Assembly (NCBI RefSeq): GCF_000150275.1
Contig: NW_002060944.1
Coordinates: forward strand, 8,320,479 to 8,384,478
DNA from: Trichoplax adhaerens
Taxonomy: Eukaryota > Placozoa > Uniplacotomia > Trichoplacea > Trichoplacidae
Reading direction: 5' to 3'
DNA: 64,000 nt
Positions within the stretch are counted from its first letter, which is position 1. The number at the start of each line of letters is the position of its first letter. Under the pieces are notes generated by a model, which was not told where the DNA came from, made no database searches, and saw only the letters and a program-made list of their open reading frames with translations. The position numbers and the translations under genes were made by a program. Positions 12,147 to 26,262 of this stretch are shown here, one piece after another.

Positions 12147-15100
12147 AAAACAAAACGAATAGTATTTACTTCTTCATTAAGTGCCTTAGTTACATGATTT
12201 GGAAGCTGTTAGATAATACTAGTATTTTGTTGATAAATTCTAGATATTCCGTGTGGTCAACTTGAAGAAATAACTCTTTAAGCTTGGTAAATACTGAATT
12301 TACCATTGAAGTTCCATTGACATGAACGTACCCCTGTAATGTCATCATGTTTGCATGGACTTGTTTCACGACGTTATGCTCTAAAAAAAGTTAATGTTGA
12401 GATGTTCGATTTCGACATGTGTTATTAATATTATATGTCTATCAAATGGAATACAATTAGATAATGATGCCATTAAGGCTTTCTTTTAATTATATTCAGA
12501 TTGATATTTGGTAATATATGTGTATCTAGGATATTTACGTTATCTCACCTATTCAGAGCATCAACTATGATATATAACCATTTCTGGAATAATCTGGAAT
12601 GTACAGTACACTTGCTGAACCGTACTTCCTGAATTTATGTAATACAATCAGCTCTATATTGTATTCGCTTAGCTAATGTAATTATTTAATATGAAATATA
12701 CTTATGTACATTCTAGTACTGTTTTCAATTATCCAATTGCCAAATAGTGTGTTATTATTTTTATGTGATTAAGCCGCTTATTCCGTATTTGATTATTCTT
12801 TGTCGTAAAATATCAATTCATCAACAGTATTGGTACCGTACGTCTTTTCGTCATCATATTTCACTTTATAGATTGATTTTAACATTGCTTTATAGCGATC
12901 TACACGTCTACATATACTCTTGTACAGCATTGTATTACCATTCTGAAGTCTGCAGCTATCTGTCCTATTAGATGATATTTCTAGTTGATGTACTATTTTT
13001 TCTTGTCTTTGCGTTTTGTATAAACATGTATAGGTATACGCGTATGTATAGTAGATACTTTCGGGTTGGAAAGGAACCCGATTAACAAAAGTATGTAAAT
13101 TTGCAGCTACTCACGAATTTCTGTATGATATTGAACTAGGTGTTTATCTTGTAAGTTATTACTATGAAAAATGCTGAATATTACTGGGCTATTTATTGTC
13201 GCCTGAGATACTTGACGACTTTATTGCTTTAGATTTTAGATGTAATTTCGGAGATATATATGTTTGATACATTCCTCTCATATTTATTTACTAAATAGAT
13301 AAATGTATTCTGTATGTATATGTTATGCATCGTTTCTATGTAAATCAATGCTAGATGAGGAGGAACAGAAACACTGCTTAACTTGTATTTAAATGAAATT
13401 TACATCGACGAATCGAAGCTAATCGGATGAAAGAATTTAAAGAACGTCTAATGCAGTTCTGTATTGTACTGCTAATATTTTACTTTGTTTTTAATTGATT
13501 GTCAAATACAATTTTAATAAAATACTCTATTGATTCAAAAATGCGATCTTTTTAGTATTTACCCAGTTCAATGGATGCTGTAGTGTATTACGAATAGATA
13601 TCAATAGGCATTAGATGCGTTATTAATGCGCATTTTTTACGGCTGCTGATGTCTAAGAGGCTAGGTTCTGCAATTCTTTCGCGAATTTGGTGAGATACAG
13701 AAGAAGGATAATGCGTATCAGGCGGAAGTAGAGTCAGTCCTACGATAGACTCCATGATATCGAGTGGTGCATTCTTCGCAGTTTGCGCATAGACTTTTAG
13801 TTCATAGACCAGTAGAACTTTTAATCAGCGCCGTTATATCCGGTTAATGGTCAATTGGTCATGCTATATCTAGCTAATCATAATTCTACGATATGTTTGC
13901 AGTGGATATTGGTTGCTACGAGCACATATGACCAATTCGGTCAGTATATAGTCTCGTATAGTGGGTAATTGATGACTACGCGTACAGTATCATAGTATGA
14001 ACTATGAACTGAAGCAGACTAATCGAAGTTGAACTACTGCGCTGTGCTTTTAGAGTACTACACTTTCATATCCTGTTTCAGAGTTACGTTTAACAGGTTA
14101 GGCTTTAGTGACGATCATCGAATCCGCTAAAGTATTACAACAACAGTGGATTTATGCAAGGATAAACGAGCAGGGCATTTTATTGGTGATTATAAGAAGT
14201 TAGGAACTAGCCTGGATGAGCTTTCATCTCCTGTATAATCATTAATATGGCCATTTATGCCATGTTTGAGCGTCTTATAATGAATGATAATCTATAACCG
14301 CAACGATGGATCCTCGCTCGCTATACAGAACGTATCAGTTTGGTAATTGAATCTGTTTTGTTAACTAAAATTAAAGTGCACAGTAGCGAGTATCACAGAG
14401 TCATTCAATGGGAGTCTGATGTAGTTTACTTACAGTATGTACTTACTATGCAGTCCTGGACAGTGTAAAGTAGTAGAAAATTAGAAATATGAGAAAAGTG
14501 GAGGCGTGTCCAGAATTTTAGGCGTGCCCTAGTGTTGTAAATGCAAATAAAGTCGGCTAACTTTAATGAATAATAAGCTGGCAGTACAGTACTGTAGTGT
14601 ACAAGTGTACATGTATACTGTACAGTATACTGCACAACACAGGCAGCTTTCTAGCACAATGACTGTATTTGTACAATATACCTTATGTAGTGGCGTTAAG
14701 TGCTATACTGTACTTTACGTATCATCTTGAAGTTCATCCTGATACTTTAGGCAGCCTTTAGCGCTATTATAATATAGGGAAAATTAACGATATGCCCCTA
14801 TATAATATATACAGTATAATTAATTAATTAATGAATTCTAATTCGGTTCAATAATTATGATTATATTATACCTGATTCTACCCTAATTCTATTATCGAGG
14901 TTTATCATTGCACGCCGCGTGGTACCGCTGACGTACAGTATGCAAGCAGTTCAAGTCTTTGCCGCAGAAAAGTTACAGTACCTGAGTACCATACTGTAGA
15001 TTGTACTAATGTCCACGAGAAAAATGGCGGCCAACGGTGGACCTCTAGGGATTTGAGTAATGCAGTACAGCACTCTAGGTACTCAATCTGTACTGTTGTA

Positions 15101-17785
15101 TATTGAGTTGACGCCAATATAAGAAGAAAAAGAGTCTCTGCCTACTACGGTCTAGTCAATCTGTCACATTAGAGCAAGTCTTGTTCGCTTAACTTCATCT
15201 GCCGTCAAGCATTGAACACTTTATTAGCGGAGCTAATTAAAGCATACGAGTTAAGGCATATAGCATTCACTACGACATAACCGTGTTGTTGTTGAGATAC
15301 GGTATTGCAAAAGTGCAACACCATGGCCTACTGGATAATCATGATAGCGCAATGTCTTTCCATGTCCATTGTAGCGCTTCCAGTAGGTGGACACCATACA
15401 GTGTACAGTCGGATTTGTTGACCATAATTGGTATTGATTTAGAATAAACGCACAGTAAAGAAGAGAAGAGTAAACTGGCGTGTCTTGGACAGTCTATCTA
15501 GAAAATTTGTCGCAGTTGCTACTTGAAAAAAATCCAATACAATACAAATACAAATTATAGGGGCATATCGTTAATTTTCTTTCCCTACAAATTACTATCC
15601 GCTGGCACCCCCCGCATGCGTAAAAATGCCCAACGTTCATGCATCCCAGCACTTGAGCATGGACTATTTTAAGGTTTCGACCAGCATCGACAGTATAGTA
15701 GGGATCGCTGATACTCTATCGTCCAACCACTACTTCTATAGGGCCAATATCGATCTCTTGGCGTCTACATGTTACTCTCTATAGGACATATACAGTATGT
15801 ACATCGATTAACTTCAACAGTGCCTCCAACGCAAGCAGTGTAGAAAGAAAAGAATTATTAATGCGCTAACCTGATCCGCTTGCTTGAGAATTCACTGAAA
15901 GTTAGACATCCATTTGCTTAACCGTGTAAAGTCGAAAATTATTGTACAACATCATTACAACAAGATTGAAATTATAGCTATTCATTTTGTGCAGGTGTTT
16001 GCCTAAAGTGTGTAATATATATTGCGTGACTGTTGGGCAAGGCGATCCAATCCAATGAAACGACTCATCCAGAGTAAGTTAACCAGCTAAGTAACGTTAG
16101 AAGTCAATAAAGTGCAGTACGCATTTCTGTTTAGCCATTTCTCCTCAGTAAACGCGCATAATTTCAAATTGAATATGGACCCAATATCCATCATTACCTC
16201 GGTTATTTCAATAATATGCATCGACCTTAATTGTACTGAGTAGAATAGAGAAGAAAGGCAGATTATTAGAATTTTTGTTACTGTCTAGAGGTCATATACA
16301 TACAGTACGTGTACATGCCAGTCGGTTAGCCATTGACCGTTACGGAATGACATGTTAACAACTTTTTCAACATCACTTGAGAAAGCAAGTGTTGGTTATG
16401 AATCTAAATAACGCATGAAAATTTCATACAAGTAAATATTGTATTTTCAAGTAGCATCTTGTACATTGTTATCACATTTTATTTATTATGGTCGCAAGGT
16501 TATTTTAGCAATCCTCTTTTAGGATGACACATCCAAAAGACGTTTTTGTTTTCTATCAACTTTACATGAAAAATGAAATTGTTATCGATTCCAACTCATC
16601 ATTTATTAATACAATCGATTCATTATTTTTCCATTACTCAACTCAAGTGTGTACACTTATAGTTACTAAATGATAGTATGAACGTGTAGGCTGAATACAC
16701 TAGCTCTAGTATTGATATCTTTTCTCAGCGAAGAACTTTAATCGTCGTCTATATCTACTGTACTTACACGATGCAGTAACCAAACTTACTAGTCGTCAAA
16801 AGCTACAATTTCAACATTTTCAACGTGCTGACTTTAAAATAGACAAGGAAGCTTGTAATTATCCCTTTACTGTATGAATATTGAATGATGCGTGATGAAG
16901 GTTTGCCCGCGTTGACGATTGTGGTTTCAGCGAATTAATAGTAATGATGCTTTGTCATTTCAGCTTATTGCACTATATAATTGAGTCAAGTGTATTTATT
17001 TTGTTCAGAAAACTCTGCATTTAACCTAATAAGGACGTCCGTTGCTAATGTTGTGATCACAATTCAAATAGAATGTAATCATTACATTACAAGTGATGCA
17101 TCAGTGAGTGCTGGTAGAATTCTCGATCAACAGTACAAATTATTCTTCTACAATCAACACGCGATAGTCTATGAATCCAATCATATTGATCGATTTGGAT
17201 GCTCTCCACAGTAATATACAAGTACTTTTTTGCCTTTGATAGCTAGATGTAGAACTGTTGTGGACATCATACCTCGAACCGGCTACAAATTTCAATTCAA
17301 AACAATCACTACTTTTACTTTTAGTGAATTGAATGCTGATAGCCCTATTAGCGCTGAGTCGCATCCACTGGATGGTTAACAATAATAATAATAATTCTAA
17401 TTAATGAATTAATACTTAAAACGCCATACCATCTACGTGCAGTTGGTCGAGGTTGAAATTGCATTGTGTAACGTAAAGTATGTGTTTTAAAATGGCAGTA
17501 ACCTATGCTATGGTTGATTCTGATGGCTAGTCTATTTTTCATTTTTTGGGGGATTTATCCAGGACCTGGATTGTACAGTACGTGTATCAATCTATCTTAC
17601 GATTAAAGGTTTACCCAAAATTCAATTATTCTTTGGTGGAAAGCTAAGTGAAATCGCCCTGTCGACGTTGATCTGCGCGTATTCAATTGATTGGATTGAA
17701 GTCGCCTCCTTGTTCAAAAAGTATTTCAACCATTGACTGTTTTCATCCAACACCTTGAGTGTGTGTGTGTGTCCATTTTCAAGTG
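12147..17785. other. Intergenic region, 5.6 kb
   Basis: I found no convincing exons. Content includes the SLC25A38 3' flank (an AATAAA near 13516 is a distant candidate polyadenylation signal), scattered GTACAGTAC-type tracts (for example 14580-14640), an inverted-repeat element at 14777-15585, and a GT microsatellite at 17758-17771 just ahead of the next gene's start codon. Single open frames of 60-80 codons are not supported by splice sites or composition. Confidence 0.5.
14777..15585. mobile_element. Candidate non-autonomous DNA transposon (MITE-like), 0.8 kb
   Basis: The left end reads GGGAAAATTAACGATATGCC at 14777 and continues CCTATA. The complement of the right end (15557-15585) reads the same sequence except for a 3-nt insertion after GGGAAA. 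The inverted repeats are about 25-28 bp. Both ends are flanked by TA (14775-14776 and 15586-15587), the target duplication expected of Tc1/mariner-type elements. The interior has no transposase-like frame. A chance inverted repeat of this length is unlikely; assignment to Tc1/mariner is inference. Confidence 0.6.
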
Positions 17786-20700
17786 ATGGCCATGTTATGC
17801 TGCGCCGGTGGTAGAAATACTAGTAATGATCCTGAATATGACATGAAACGTCGCAATAGTAAACTGATTGATAAAGAATTATCCAAAGAGAAAAAATCTC
17901 GTGGGCGTCAAATTAAAATTTTGTTATTAGGTGCTGGCGAAAGTGGTAAGTCGACGTTTTTAAAACAAATGCGAATCATCCATGGTGAAGAATATAGTCA
18001 AAAGGATCTTATGGAATTCAAGAACCTCATTTATGGCAATGTGGTGAAAAATATGCGTGTTCTAATTACTGCAAGGGATTCACTGGGAATCAAATGGGCT
18101 AATGCAGATTATGAGGATTACGCCCAAGAATTGTTAGCAATTGATACCAAATCGACAGTATTCGATTATGCCGCATTTATGTCTTACGCTGGCAAAGTTG
18201 TCGATTTATGGCAAGATCGTGCAATACAGCAAACCTACGACAAAAGGAATCTTTACCAGCTGGTAATGTATCCAATAAATCATTTAACAGCTTCATCGAA
18301 GCTGATATTAATTCATTATGAACTGGCATATCTCCAATTCTGTCCACTGTTGCACAATGTTGATGATAGCCATTGTTTTTCCACCGTACAGTACAGTCTA
18401 TAGTCGACTGTTCTGCATGTCAGACGATTAAGGGGCAAAATGTTACTCTTGCCTTTCATGTCGTTCCTTGGCCTAAAATGGGCATTGTACTCGACCAGTG
18501 CATGAATGATATTTGTTTGACAAGAATCATTCTTGCCTAGGTTGCTTCTACTTCTTCTTCTTTTTCCCCCTCCCTCCTTTCTTTCTGTAATCCATTCGCT
18601 TGTACAGAGACTAATTTGCGCCTTGTTGCCTTACGTCGTCATCTCCTCACTTTCAGCTTCATTGACAACTGTAGAAACGCCTTTGTCTACGTCATAACAC
18701 GACCTGAATCTACAGTCAGTGTACGTACACTCAGTACATTGTATTGTACAATACAATGTACTGTAATGTATGTACTGAGTTGAAAGGGGGGAAAAAAGAC
18801 CTCCTCCAAACTCAATTTGCGACTACCGACCGACTGCAGTACAGACTTGAAAGTGAATTCATGCATGAGTCATACTGTACCAATATCCTGTAGTGGATGT
18901 TTCAGTACTGTAACCAAAGAGAAAGGATGTGCAGCACAAGACCTTGACAGTCGTAGTTGCAGTCGTCAAATGGAGTAAAAACGCAATCCCAAGCCGCTAC
19001 GGTAAAACCCGATCAAAGGATGGATTGATTTTCCAACCCGAAAGGAGTGCAATCGCCATACAAACACTGTCATTACCACAGAAAATCGGAACGATAAATG
19101 GCGCCCTCCAGTCCAGGCTTCGGGTTGATTCTTAACCACACTCGACTAGTTGTATTGTCTTGCATTAACCACACTCGACTAATTGTACAGTATTGCATGA
19201 CCCACACCGACATGGCGACATAGTGATGTTGCTGTTGGTCCACCTGCTCTCCACTTTTGGCTTGCGATGACAAGCAGACTACCAAAGAAAAGCCTCTCTC
19301 TCTCTCTTTTCTTGAGTAGTTGCTGCTAGAAGCTTGTCTGTGGTGCTAGAGTAGGCTTTCTACTGTACAGTAGATAGGCAAGTTTTCCACAGCTTTTATG
19401 GAGCGTTTTTGCATCGACTGTCAAAGTGTCCAGCAGTAGTTCACTCGACTGTAATGGAGTCTATTCTTGACTGTAGGTAAATTGTACCAATGCATGCATG
19501 ACTGAGTCACAGGATGCCATCAACAATTCACAACAATATCAAAATGAAATGATAATTAAGAATAAGAAATGAAAGTTTGTAGTCAATGCATCAATTCACG
19601 TAGCTTGCACGCAATCATTTTGTAACGTATTGTGCCCAACCAACTGGACAGTACAATCCAATTCTACAAATAAACTCCAATGGGGACGCGTAGTGAAGAA
19701 GAAAATGCCATTTCTCTTATGCTAGACTACAACGTCAGCGACGTAGGACAGGATGCTTGTTTTGCAAGGGTAGAATGATCGTTAAAACAGTTCATGAGCT
19801 TTCTCCACTGATGCCATCGTCTACCATTGGATTCGAAGAAATTGAAATGAAATACTCTACCTTGTATCCGACGTGCCATAGGCATTTGTTACGCTATAGA
19901 ACTCCTCTTCCAACAATGGTACAGTTCAACTCATACAGGTTAAAAAAACATCTCCATTCTTCAACCTTGATTCTGTAGTAACCGGTCACAACTGTATGAT
20001 GAAGAGGCAGAACTATAGCAAAGGAAATCCTGTGGTGCATCGGTTAAAAGTCATTTTATCGCAATCTTCTTTTCATCAAAGGGTACATCAAGCTATAATG
20101 AATGAATTCGAAAAAAACCATTTCAGTAATATGGTTGCAACAAAAACTGTCCAATTCTACCTTATAACATAGCCTAGGATACTCTCCAGTGCTCCATCCA
20201 ATCCTATTGTTGATTTAGGACCTTGAGTGGGTTTACACTTCCAATGATAGATACGTATACAGTAGAGCAGTGGACAGGGTTAGACTTAGTGTAGAACAGA
20301 CATGCAATACACTATCTACCGAATCCATAACTATAAATCATTACTGCTAAAATTAGACTACAAGTGCAACTGTAATAATTGGCACCAACTTATCATCCTT
20401 ACAATCTTCTACTTTAATCGATCCATCTCTTATAATATACGTACTTATATAATCGTATCCATCTTTTCCTAGTTAAATACCCAGTAAGTGATTATCCTAC
20501 AGGAGGCCATCAAAAAATAATTATAATGTCATCGACTATTCTTGCAGTAATGCAAATCATACTACTGTAAACACTCGCTAATCTATACCGACAATAATAG
20601 AAGTATTCTCTTATGCATTGTGCATTAATGTAGTATAGGTACTGTATCCATGTAAATTTTCATTTATAACTCGATCCGTCTTCAGTACAGTGTGCATAAG

Positions 20701-22453
20701 CCCAATTTTTAGATACAAACATAGGCATAGATTAATGTTTATTCTATTGCAATGCTATCCTAGAATGCTGTTATATGGCTGACCTTTCTTGACTGGAGTC
20801 GGTCAATGAGCTACACAACCAGGGCACTCCGATTCATTCTGCAATAATTACACCGTCAAATCATATCATTTATCAAATGAGATACTTTTATAGTACAAGT
20901 CGTCACACATGTGCAAACGAACTGCCCGAACAACTAATAACTCAATAGCCAACTGATTAAAAAACTAGCTATATATTTGCAATGGATTAAGTACTGATAA
21001 CTTTAATCGCTTGACTCAATACGATCTAGACGGGTAGTAACATTGACTACACATACTACGACTATAGTCAAGGCAATAACACGGTTGTATTGTATATATA
21101 TATAACATATATATATATAATTACAACAAATGCATAAAATGAATATTCAGTATTTTCTAATAAAGTGCTAACATACTACTTCATCAATTGGATATATTTT
21201 TTAAGCTCTCACTCTTTGTAGAATATAGTCACATTAGAGTAAAGTAACTGCATTTTGAAAAAATTTCTTTCTTTTAAAATAGAGCGATTCAACATATTAT
21301 TTCATGGATCGAATGAAAAGTCTGATGGATAAGGTAACTCAAAATTTTACTTACGTAGCTATAGCATATCATTACATTGCGTATTGACTTACAGATCTTG
21401 GTGTAAATTAATTATTAACTACTCGTTTATGACGACATTGTAATCATTGACTTAGTAATGATTTCTACTAGTACTGATCTGCTTATATTGTAGTTCAACA
21501 TGGATGTACTCTTGCCAAGTAGTAACATACGTATATATCGTTGCTATGTGGTACACATTCTAGTCATGTAGATATTACACTTAACAGTCTAGTAGCGTTA
21601 TATTGATTCATTCCTGTATCCCTTCTTACAATTATCGCTGTCTCTTGCATTCACTTTACAAGTAGTACTATGACAAATACTAATATGGATTGGATCTCTG
21701 CTACCATCTGCAGACATGATTAAGAGTTTTATTAATGTCAACGTTTACAATACCACTGTTTGCTATCATAAAACATAAATAAACTATAAATTTGGCTTAT
21801 ACTATAAAAGTCTTAAAGTTATGTTCAAATCTAAGACGCATTGTAGACTGTTGAAAGTTCTTCCAATAATTTTTTCCATATAGGCTTATGTACCAACGAA
21901 ACAAGACGTTTTAAGATCACGTAAAGCTACGACTAATATCGTTGAACTAACTTTGAATATCAATCGGGTTCCGTTCACTTTTGTCGACGTTGGTGGTCAA
22001 AGATCGCAAAGGCGCAAATGGCTACAGTGCTTTGAAGGTGTAACATCAGTTTTGTTTTTGGTTTCATCGTGTGCATACGATCAGGTCTTACTAGAAGATA
22101 ATAGAACGAATCGAATTGTTGAATCCTGCCAGATATTTGATACAATAATCAATAATAAGTTTTTCGCAAAAGTAGCCATCATCTTATTCTTCAATAAGAC
22201 TGACATCTTGATAGAAAAAGTTTCACTTGTCAGCATAAAAGATTACTTCCCGGAGTTTAGCCGTGATCCTAAGAAGATTGAAGACGTTAAGCATTTCTTG
22301 ATCACTATGTTTGAAAAAGTGAGCAATGATCAAAAGCGTGGACTTTATCATCACTTCACTACTGCTACTGACACTGAAAACATTAAATTCGTCTTCAATG
22401 CTGTCAGAGAAATGATCTTGGAAGAAAATATGAGTATATTGATGCTACAGTGA
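17786..22453 (+). CDS. GNA12/13: G-protein alpha subunit, G12/13 class
   Basis: Exons are 17786-18262, 21283-21333 and 21884-22453, all phase 0, giving 365 residues. I chose the ATG at 17786 (MAMLCC); the alternative ATG at 17792 lies two codons on, and an upstream TTG is not a likely start. Cys5-Cys6 could be palmitoylated, and no myristoyl-Gly is present, as in Galpha12/13. The P-loop GAGESGKST is at residues 49-57, the switch I arginine is in RSRKATTN, switch II is DVGGQRSQ at 211-218 with catalytic Gln215, NKTD is at 280-283, and ATDTEN is near the end. The tail, ILEENMSILMLQ, closely matches the Galpha12/13 ending (…IMLQ/LMLQ). These proteins bind GTP and couple receptors to RhoGEF/Rho signalling at the plasma membrane. 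Intron 1 is about 3 kb and repeat-rich. A tandem paralogue follows at 26.3 kb. Confidence 0.95.
18263..21282. other. Large first intron of the GNA12/13 gene
   Basis: About 3 kb between the GTAATG donor and the AAAATAG acceptor. It holds a pyrimidine tract (about 18541-18588), a 32-bp perfect palindrome (18732-18763), many GTACAGTA-type motifs, a CT run near 19297, and a TA microsatellite near 21093-21119. No nested gene was recognised; open frames at 18929-19135 and 19757-19978 lack support. Confidence 0.6.
18732..18763. repeat. 32-bp perfect palindrome
   Basis: The left half CAGTACATTGTATTGT is followed directly by its exact reverse complement with no spacer. The flanks continue GTAC-rich (a GTACTGAG-type copy lies at about 18772). 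It could form a cruciform or a hairpin in the intron RNA. Confidence 0.9.
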
Positions 22454-25400
22454 AATGCTTTAACATTACAAATTACGAATTTTACTGGAAACATAAAATA
22501 CTTCTCTATGTCCGTTATAGTAATGTTTACATATCAGTAATCGATACTCTTTAGTGTATTTAACTGACCATAACAAAACTACCATCAATAAATTACACCA
22601 TGGTTGATCTAATGGATAATAATATTGTATACATAGTGGAAATAACTATTGCAATTTTTTTGTCTGCAGATTTATTCGCTTCTGTATATCGTTTAAACTT
22701 GCTTATTTTTATCATTGTATAAGCAGCACTGTTATAAGATGAATTCGATAGTTAATTTAAAAAAAAACTCATCATTTATTTTATTTGTATCTGTTAAGGT
22801 TTACAACCATTGTAGTCGTTCCAGTATCTTATACTCTTAACCACAATACTCATGTTGTTATTGGGCTAGTATCTGGATATATAAATTGCAATTTCTATTG
22901 TATCTGCTATGGTAAATCACTACCATATTTTAACGTCATCAAGAATAGTTTATCATTTCTTGGGCAGAGTGATATCTATATTGTCACGCATTTAGAAAGG
23001 AACTGTCCTTATTCAAACAATTTTATCAACATTGTTTTGATATACAATTGTATTGATCTAATTAGCTATCATTTTCTACTGTGCTATCATGTACCTATCT
23101 CCTATTGTCTCTCTCATTCTTTTGGCAAGTCACTCTTAGAAAATCTATTAATGTCTAGAATTCTACACTAACCTTCTGTTATAAATCAGTCAACTATTTT
23201 GCTCTTATAGCTAGTGTGTTGTTGTACTTGAGTAAAAGGTATCGCGTAGGAAATTTCTTTTTGCACCAAAAACGGCATATTGGAATGCCTGATGTGTATT
23301 TTAATACGACATTGAGTGTGATATAACTACTTGCTTATTTGATTATCTGTACCATTCCTCTCATGTCTCTATGAATTTTTCGGGAAACTAATAGTTAAAT
23401 TATTGCTTGCTTATATTGATATACTACTCACAGTTAAGATAAAGATTGTCTTAATCATTGTATACTATTGTAGTATAGATCGAATTTTACTTTCACAAGG
23501 TTTTAATGAATATCAGGGTGTATCGTGTAGTTATAAATTTTGATATTAAAGCTTTCTTTTATTCGGACACAAGTAGCATGCAAATACTACAAGAAATGTA
23601 TCTTGATATACTTGTTAAAATCAGAAATATCACCTTTAGTGTTGGATACAGTTAACTAGATAATTGTTTGATAAATCAAACCGAAGTTGATACGGCTTGT
23701 ATGTGTTACCATAATATAATATTAATTTAAGGGAATACATGTCATTATATACTTCAAATAATTAATGGCTTTCATTTACACATAATATCAACATTGATCC
23801 CAACTTTAAATATGTGACATCATCATAAACAAGGTAGAAATCAAGATTCTGAACAACGACTTCATTAATAATACAACGGGTAATATTAGTGGACTATTGT
23901 TTTAGCCTAGATGGAGTAAAACTTAAGTAAGGTACTGACCAATATTCAAATGATTCGACTTTCAACAAATTCTATTCAATGATTTCCTTGATTTCGTTAA
24001 TTTACTTAAAGAGTATTGTATGCTACCATTCTATTAATTATATAACATATTATATTAAAGTACTCTAGCTAAGGTACGGTAAAAATTATATGGGAAGATG
24101 TCAACTATCACTCAGACCAATAACAAATTTATTTAATGATTGTTTTCCTGTTTGATTATTCTAGTTACCAAATGCAGTATGCCATATGCGACAAATAGGA
24201 AAATACGATAAACTAAAGATTATATTCTTGCTGTTAATTATGAATGTGCAAAGCATGTTAAAAGATGCAATAACGTTCGCGATAATACCATAGTTTTATT
24301 CTTACACGTGCATTATTTCTAAAATTAATGTACTACCTACGAGCAGTATGATTGCTAGCGAGACGATTATTCAGCAATAAATCCTTGCGGTCGAGGTATC
24401 TAAGATTAAATACTGTATATTTTATGGAATCAATTGATGTAATTTCTTATATAACATTACTGTTACTAATAGTTACTTTACCTTTTATTGTGATATTTAA
24501 ACACTCAGATTGTATCTGTGTACTATCATTGCTTAGATAAATGCGAATAAATATCGTACCAGGACTATTAAAAGTAGCCTCTGATTTATTATTTGCAATG
24601 TTCATTGTAATATTAGATGAATGCACAGTAAAATATACAGTATGCTGGTTGATACTTGCTAGTCTAAGGCAAACAAAAAAATTGAATACTTTCATATAAT
24701 TGAAAAAGTATCAATTTCCTCATTAGTAAGGGATTACAATCAAAGTCTATATCCATTTGTATTATGATTACAATTTATAAATTAATCAATAGTTTTCATA
24801 TAACCTAATAAGCAAATAGATTTGTATATTCTGGAATCTTTTATTTTAAATAAAAGATTTCAATATGATATTATGCTGTATAGCTTGAACAGCTTCTTAA
24901 CGTATTAAGAGGATACATCATAAAAAGCTAACTTATTGCTTCTTCAGATATTACGCTACCAAATCAGTATTCCACTAAGATCTACTCATACACATATACT
25001 ATTATCCAAGCGTAGACGTCCTAGATATATGAAATTATTTTTTCGAAATATGCGATAACAACTATTTGAGACAATAATATTTCGAGTTCGGTTATTAATT
25101 TATTTTTTTATGCATGTTTTATTTCGTAGCCATGATGTCCTTTAGCAGAGCATAAACTTATAAAATTGTAAAGGTTAACTTTAGACTTCAATTAATCAAC
25201 GCTAAACTTTTAGATTTATATCGATATATTACTAGATGATATAGCATTGAGAAAACAACACCTAAATATTAATTATCAATGATAAATAGAAGATTTCTGT
25301 CTGGTAGCGCCTTGTGGTTATTAATAACATATTAATAACGCTATGAGTGCCGTTAACTTTGATAGTAATTCGATATATATTCTTTGTTAACAATAAACTT

Positions 25401-26262
25401 ATGCATCAGCATGCATATCAGATCATCGCTATAGGACATACAAGAAAAGAAGAATACTACAAATAGGTTGATCCTATTGATTTCAGTTGCCAGACGTATA
25501 GAAACATTATCCAGTTGGATAATTTCCCACACTATTGTCATAACATTACCAAGTCAGCATCAGTTGTAGGGTACGTCCAATGGGAAAAGATACAACTTAC
25601 TAGATAAAATCTATTTATAAAATAATTTTAAAATTACCTTGGTATTGTGTTTTCAAAACGTATCGGACGATGACATTTGTTAGACGGATATATCCAATTG
25701 ATGAAAAGTAGCATTATTAACAAGCTGTCTGAATTACTGCTATATGCAAAAGTATAATAACTCGTACCCTATAAGCTTTATATAGGTATTAATTTTCTTA
25801 TATTAGAGCTTTAACTATTACTATAATTTTATCATTGTCAGTATGTTTAGTGTTACACACGCGGAATATGCTTAAGTCAATGCCTTATCTTCGTTAATAG
25901 TTGGTTCATATCACTGGGAATGATAATTTGAATAAAAATTTAAAAGTCCTTATCCAAAGAAAAAGGTTTTGCAAATTGTAATAGGATTATTGATGTACAA
26001 ATGGCTAATATTAGATAAAATTTTTGTAGGCTATTAGTATATCAAATTGAATTTCAACAAGGGATTGGTTATTAATTTTATTCTTACCCTTTCGTTACTT
26101 CAGGGCCACTTTTGATAGCCAAGCGTATCAATACTTAAGGTAGGATTTTAAGATACTCATGTTGCCTGCATTTCTGTTATATATTAACATAATATTAAGC
26201 ATATACAAACTTATTTATAGAATATATCGAATTATTACCTTATTTTAATCAAGATTGAAGAG
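22454..26262. other. Intergenic region between the two G-alpha genes
   Basis: AT-rich DNA of 3.8 kb. An AATAAA near 22588 is a plausible polyadenylation signal for the upstream gene. A 128-codon open frame without any early ATG lies at 22785-23171 (see findings). Nothing else coding was recognised, and the GTACAGTAC tracts common further left are sparse here. Confidence 0.5.

Noticed and set aside
18965-18985. Phrase TGGAGTAAAAACGCAA shared with 6905-6921, considered as a dispersed repeat
   Set aside because: Similarity does not extend beyond about 16 bp on either side.
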